Source: Pseudomonadota bacterium (GTDB taxonomy: Bacteria > Pseudomonadota > Alphaproteobacteria > Rhizobiales > Xanthobacteraceae). From it: a stretch of 17,297 bases of DNA. The DNA is taken from NCBI GenBank assembly GCA_023387695.1, contig JAEWHT010000390.1, forward strand, positions 1-17,297, given 5' to 3'. Shown here piece by piece: positions 13,783-17,297 of the stretch. Position numbers and translations under genes: made by a program. Below the pieces are notes generated by a model. That model was not told the DNA's origin and made no database searches. It was given only the letters and a program-made list of their open reading frames with translations. Each line of letters starts with the position of its first letter. The first letter of the stretch is position 1.

Positions 13783-13959
13783 TCAGGCAGCAGCCCTGGT
13801 CGCGATCGCCTGGCGCATATCCACCGCCAGTTGGCGGTACTGCTCCGAAAGCTTCAGGTAAAATTCGCGCTTGTTGCTGTCGGTCGCGAGCTTGGCAATC
13901 AGTTCGCATTCGGCGGTGAGCGTCTCGAACCGTTCCAGCCTGTCCTCAAGTTCTGTCAT
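13783..13959 (-). CDS. Small helical protein of unknown function
   Basis: A 58-residue acidic-to-mixed charged protein that appears wholly alpha-helical. Residues about 2-50 (beginning TELEDRLERFETLTAECELI) show heptad-like hydrophobic spacing and may form a coiled coil or helical hairpin. There is one Cys (C16) and no membrane segment or signal. The ATG at 13959 has GGGGA about nine bases upstream. The frame extends to 14046 without a better start. It lies downstream of the adenylate cyclase on the same strand, with 106 bases between them, so it may have its own promoter. I recognise the type as a common hypothetical protein of Bradyrhizobium but know no function. Confidence 0.65.
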   Translation of the reverse strand: MTELEDRLERFETLTAECELIAKLATDSNKREFYLKLSEQYRQLAVDMRQAIATRAAA

Positions 13960-14065
13960 CGGCGTGTCCCCATCAAACGCCCTTGGGACAACAAACCTAC
14001 GCACGTAAAATGAGTCACGGCAAACATCGTTATGGACTAGAATCAATTATTCTCCCCGCGGACTG

Positions 14066-15802
14066 CTATTTGCTGTCCAGCCGCCAGGCGCCGTCCCAAT
14101 TCGCCGCCGGGGGTGCCGTCTCGAACTGCGCAATGCGCGCGAGCATGGCGAGCGAAGGACCATCGCCGGGGGCGCTCTCCAGCGCAGCGTTGAACGCGGT
14201 CCGTGCGTCGGCGAAGCGGCATGCACGATAGGCGGCAAGGCCTTCGGCGTAGTGCGCGCGCAGGCTTTCCTGCAGCGGGCCAAGCCCACCTGCCCGGCCC
14301 ATCACCTCGAACACCGGTTGCGGCACGCTCTGGCCGACCACGGCCAGGCGGTCGATCTCGCGCAATTCGAGCCGCGATCCGATCGCCTCGGCGGTCGCCT
14401 GCGAAATCAGGATTCGGGTACCGTATATCTTGTTCGCCCCCTCCAGACGCGAGGCGAGATTCACCGCGTCACCCATCACCGTAAAACTCATCATCAGCTC
14501 GGAGCCGATGCTGCCGGTCAGGACCTCGCCGGTGGCGATGCCGATGCGCAGATCGCAGGGCGCGGGCATCGCGCGGATGCCGAGAAGATCCGGCAGTTGC
14601 TTCTGGAGGGCGGGCACCTGGTCAGCCATCTCGACGGCGGAGAGGCCCGCGAGCAGCGCCTGCTCGTCCTCCTCGATGAAGGGCGGGCCCCAATAGGACA
14701 TGATGGCGTCGCCGATATATTTGTCGATGACGCCGCGGTTGTTGCGGATCGGGCCGGACATCACCGTGAAGTAGTGGTTCATGACCTTGACGAGGCCGCG
14801 CGGGGTCATGCCCTCGCTCATCGAGGTGAAGCCGCTCATGTCGCAGAACATGATGGTCATCACCCGGCGTTGGCCATCGACGGCGACCTCGGGCCGGTCG
14901 AGCAGGCCCTGAACCACCTTGGGATCGATGTAGCGGCCAAAGGTCTCGCGGATCCGCTCGTTATGACGCAACTGCTCGATCATGCGGTTGAAGGCCGCGG
15001 CAAGCTCGCCGATCTCGTCCTGGGTCGAGACGGTGATGCTCTTGTCGAAGCGGCCGGCCTCGACTTCGCGGGCGCCGGCGAGCAGCAACCGCACCGGACG
15101 GGTGATGCCGCTCGAGACCAGGAGCGCGAAGGCAAATCCGACGATGGCTGCAAGAAGCGTCACGATGCCTGAGATGATGATCGCCTGCCGCTGATGGCCG
15201 ATCACCTGCGACGTGCTGACGAAAACCTGCTTGAGCATGTCGGCGCGAACGCCGTCGATCTTCTGGTTGAACTGGTCCCTGATGGCGTCGATGTGCTCCA
15301 GCGTCGCGCGCGCGTCAGCCATCTGCTTGCCGTCGACCTGCTTGAGCAGCTTGGCATGATCCTCGTTCATGCTCTGGCGTAGCTCGGTGACTGCGGTCTC
15401 GATGCGGGTGTCGATCCGCGCCAGCGTGGCATTGTCCGACGGCGTTCTGGTGTCGTCGATGATCGCATTGATCAACGCACGCGCGCGTGACGTCTCTTCC
15501 TCGATTTTCTTGTCGGCTTCCTCGAATTCCTTCAGGCGCGCGGCATAGGCGTCCTCGTCGGGAGCGTCCTGCATCTTCATCATCACCATCCGCCGCAACG
15601 CTACCGATCGCTCCAGCGAGCGGATATTGGCGCGCGCCAGGTCGCCATAGGCGGGGATGTAGCGGTTGGTCAGTTCGTCCAGGAGAACGCCGACCTGGCT
15701 CGACATCACCATCGACAGGATCGAGGTGATGAGCATCAGGACGATCAATCCGAGGGCGATACCGACGATCTTGCGCCGGATCGACTGGTTGAAAATTGGC
15801 AT
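14066..15802 (-). CDS. Membrane-bound class III adenylate cyclase with HAMP domain
   Basis: A 578-residue sensor that makes cAMP from ATP. The order is: TM1 (about 11-34), a helical periplasmic sensor (35-205) resembling a four-helix-bundle chemoreceptor domain, TM2 (207-230), HAMP (about 231-283), the cyclase homology domain (about 310-500), and a C-terminal TPR-like tail (about 510-560). Catalytic residues are present: metal-binding D321 (CDMSGFTSM) and D365 (DKYIGDAIMSYWG), base-selecting K361 and D445 (TVMGDAVN), and transition-state residues N448 and R452 (VNLASRLEG). The K/D pair points to ATP rather than GTP. The ATG at 15802 leads directly into the basic start and TM1; a TTG five codons upstream is possible. 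Neither has a strong ribosome-binding site. The signal sensed is unknown. Confidence 0.93.
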   Translation of the reverse strand: MPIFNQSIRRKIVGIALGLIVLMLITSILSMVMSSQVGVLLDELTNRYIPAYGDLARANIRSLERSVALRRMVMMKMQDAPDEDAYAARLKEFEEADKKIEEETSRARALINAIIDDTRTPSDNATLARIDTRIETAVTELRQSMNEDHAKLLKQVDGKQMADARATLEHIDAIRDQFNQKIDGVRADMLKQVFVSTSQVIGHQRQAIIISGIVTLLAAIVGFAFALLVSSGITRPVRLLLAGAREVEAGRFDKSITVSTQDEIGELAAAFNRMIEQLRHNERIRETFGRYIDPKVVQGLLDRPEVAVDGQRRVMTIMFCDMSGFTSMSEGMTPRGLVKVMNHYFTVMSGPIRNNRGVIDKYIGDAIMSYWGPPFIEEDEQALLAGLSAVEMADQVPALQKQLPDLLGIRAMPAPCDLRIGIATGEVLTGSIGSELMMSFTVMGDAVNLASRLEGANKIYGTRILISQATAEAIGSRLELREIDRLAVVGQSVPQPVFEVMGRAGGLGPLQESLRAHYAEGLAAYRACRFADARTAFNAALESAPGDGPSLAMLARIAQFETAPPAANWDGAWRLDSK

Positions 15803-16128
15803 GAGGTGCGGGGGCAAAGGCTGAAAGGAAGGGTCCGGGAACTCAATATACCGGATTTCGGCCCGGGAACACGCGCAATCGAGCCGTTCGTGGCGCCGGG
15901 AGCCGCCCGCAACCGTCGCGCGAGGCTCAGTCGTTAATAAAGGTTAAAGCCCCTGCACTATCCTCCATTGCAAGAGTTCCCGCGCTCTATCCGTATTTTG
16001 CCGCATTGTTGCGACAGCGTGACAAATGCGAAACGATGCCATGCCATCATCTGTGGCATCGATTGAGTCTCAAGCCGCATTCCGATCGCGGACCTTGGTT
16101 TGTAGTGGTTTCGCAGGGGGACCATGGA
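15803..16128. other. Divergent intergenic region between the cyclase and transglycosylase genes
   Basis: These 326 bases contain no credible gene and must hold both promoters. Visible elements are an AT-rich patch GTTAATAAAGGTTAA (15933-15947), a hairpin at 16034-16061 listed separately, and AGGGGG (16115-16120), the ribosome-binding site of the right-hand gene. I could not assign -35/-10 boxes with confidence. Confidence 0.5.
16034..16061 (+). repeat. Inverted repeat upstream of the transglycosylase gene
   Basis: CGATGCCA and TGGCATCG are perfect 8-bp arms around a 12-base loop, ending 67 bases before the ATG at 16129. It may be an operator, or a hairpin in the mRNA leader. No regulator is identified. 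Confidence 0.45.
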
Positions 16129-17297
16129 ATGAACCAGTGCCTACGCTCGCTCGCGTGTGTCGTTGCCATGGCCGCTTTGGCGCTCCTTCCGACGGAGCTG
16201 GCCGCGAAGAGCAAGTCATCAGCGCCGAAGAAGACGCACGAGGCGAAGTCCGGCAGCAAGTCGGCTGGCAAGCAGCGGCACGCGGCTTCCGGCAAGCACG
16301 GCAAACATGCCGAGGCCAAGCGCAAATCGAAGAAGCAAGACGACGAGGATTCCGACAAGCCCGCAGCACCGGCCTTGACCGGCGACCTCGCCGCGCTGAA
16401 GGACGCGATCGATCTTGCGCGCAAGGGCAAGACCGATGACGCGACCGCGGCGCGTGACCGCATCGCCGATCCCGCCGGCCAGAAGCTCGCCGACTGGTTC
16501 ATGCTGCGCCATTCCGAGAGCACTGCGCCTTTCAAGCGCTATGCCGCCTTCCTCGCCGCCAATCCGGATTGGCCGAGCGCCGTACTGCTGCGCAAACGCG
16601 CCGAGGCACGGCTGTGGCAGGAGAAGAGCGACGCGGCCATTGTGCACGCCTTCACGATGGATCAGCCGATCAGCGCCAAGGGCAATTTCGCGCTCGCGCG
16701 TGTGCTGATCGCCGAGGGCGACACTGACAGAGCCACGCGCCTCGTGCGCGAGGCCTGGCGCTCGGAGGAATTGTCCGAACGCAGCGAGGAAGATTCCTAT
16801 GAAGCCTTCCACGATCTCCTGACCGCTGACGATCATCGCGCCCGCATGGACAAGCGCCTCGGCGCCAAGGACTATTCCGGCGCAAGGCGCGCCGCAAAAC
16901 GTCTCGGCGAAGATGCGCTGGCGATCGTCAAGGCCTGCGCCGCGGTGAACGGCAAGGAAAACAAGGCCAAGGATTATCTCGACGACGTGTCGTCCGACGC
17001 GCGCCGCGATCTCGGCTATGTCCTCTGCCGCGCGCAATGGCACCTGCAGAAGGACCGTATCGACGATGCGGCCGAGGTGATCCTCGCCGCTGCGCCCGAC
17101 ACCATGGCCGCGCAGGATACCGATGCCTGGTGGCGCGAGCGCCGCCTGCTGGCGCGAAAACTGCTCGACCAGGGCAAGTTCCAGACAGCTTACGACGTGG
17201 TGCGCGCGGCTGCGGTGCCGGCGATGGAGGTCTACCGCGTCGACTACCAATTCATGTGCGGCTGGATTGCGCTGCGCTACCTCGACGATCCCCGTAC
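16129..17297 (+). CDS. Soluble lytic murein transglycosylase, N-terminal part (runs off the right edge)
   Basis: The 389 codons in the window encode a signal peptide (1-26, ending ELAA before KSKSS), then a Lys/Ser/His-rich low-complexity linker (about 27-83). An all-helical superhelical region follows from about residue 87 to the edge (LTGDLAALKDAIDLARKG, RYAAFLAANPDWP, repeated paired helices). This is the U-shaped domain typical of Slt70-type enzymes, which cleave the glycan chain of peptidoglycan in the periplasm. The catalytic lysozyme-like domain should lie beyond the window. The ATG at 16129 has AGGGGGA eight bases upstream; the ATG at 16124 meets a stop after two codons. The long basic linker before the helical domain is not part of E. 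coli Slt70. Confidence 0.85.
   Translation, partial: MNQCLRSLACVVAMAALALLPTELAAKSKSSAPKKTHEAKSGSKSAGKQRHAASGKHGKHAEAKRKSKKQDDEDSDKPAAPALTGDLAALKDAIDLARKGKTDDATAARDRIADPAGQKLADWFMLRHSESTAPFKRYAAFLAANPDWPSAVLLRKRAEARLWQEKSDAAIVHAFTMDQPISAKGNFALARVLIAEGDTDRATRLVREAWRSEELSERSEEDSYEAFHDLLTADDHRARMDKRLGAKDYSGARRAAKRLGEDALAIVKACAAVNGKENKAKDYLDDVSSDARRDLGYVLCRAQWHLQKDRIDDAAEVILAAAPDTMAAQDTDAWWRERRLLARKLLDQGKFQTAYDVVRAAAVPAMEVYRVDYQFMCGWIALRYLDDPR

Noticed and set aside
14252..15172. Plus-strand open frame of 306 codons
   Set aside because: Antisense to the HAMP and cyclase domains of a clear adenylate cyclase.
15934..15947. TTAA-N6-TTAA, resembling a CtrA site
   Set aside because: The CtrA consensus has a 7-base spacer and further flanking bases. 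This has six, so the match is not good enough.
16219..17250. Minus-strand open frame of 343 codons
   Set aside because: Antisense to the transglycosylase, with no supporting motif.

Overview
The window is high-GC alphaproteobacterial DNA. Codon usage, the gene families and several small Bradyrhizobium-type exported proteins suggest a Bradyrhizobium or close relative in the Rhizobiales/Nitrobacteraceae. This is inference from protein resemblance, since no rRNA or other marker gene is present. I see no insertion sequence, CRISPR array, tRNA or phage gene. The left and right edges cut through two housekeeping genes (ilvD and a soluble lytic transglycosylase), so this is ordinary chromosome carrying accessory modules.

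Layout. (1) 1-1260: 5' part of ilvD on the minus strand. (2) 1261-2260: an intergenic stretch and a small secreted Tyr/Ala/Gly-rich protein preceded by a perfect FNR/FixK-type box. (3) 2226-6753: a metal-handling block. It holds an RcnR repressor and RcnA nickel/cobalt exporter, a Cj0069-type ATP-grasp-like protein, a MerR-family regulator divergent from a small Cys-rich MerT-like membrane protein, and the CbtB/CbtA cobalt-uptake pair. (4) 6750-12413, minus strand: a tightly packed gene series that looks like a catabolic operon. In transcription order it is a VOC extradiol dioxygenase, an MhpA-type flavin hydroxylase, an MFS transporter, an FAH-family hydrolase, a b561-type cytochrome and an uncharacterised 98-residue protein whose stop overlaps the cbtB start. 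(5) 12613-13332: a divergent FadR/FCD-type GntR regulator facing an AT-rich promoter region with a long-armed inverted repeat. (6) 13356-15802, minus strand: a Cys-rich lipoprotein, a 58-residue helical protein and a membrane-bound HAMP adenylate cyclase. (7) 16129-end: the start of a lytic transglycosylase.

How the parts may work together. The catabolic genes outline import of an aromatic compound, ring hydroxylation to a catechol-like diol, extradiol cleavage, and hydrolysis or hydration of the ring-cleavage product, under GntR control. The substrate cannot be read from the sequence. The metal block contains both cobalt import (CbtBA) and nickel/cobalt export (RcnA), with two metal-sensor families whose ligand residues are intact. 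The most unusual feature is that cbtBA has no visible cobalamin riboswitch or promoter of its own. It is joined by an ATGA overlap and short gaps to the end of the aromatic-catabolism series, so cobalt uptake may be co-transcribed with ring cleavage.

Several control elements can be read directly: an RcnR-type promoter/operator that predicts a leaderless rcnR mRNA, a MerR-type promoter with a 19-bp spacer, and the FixK-type box.
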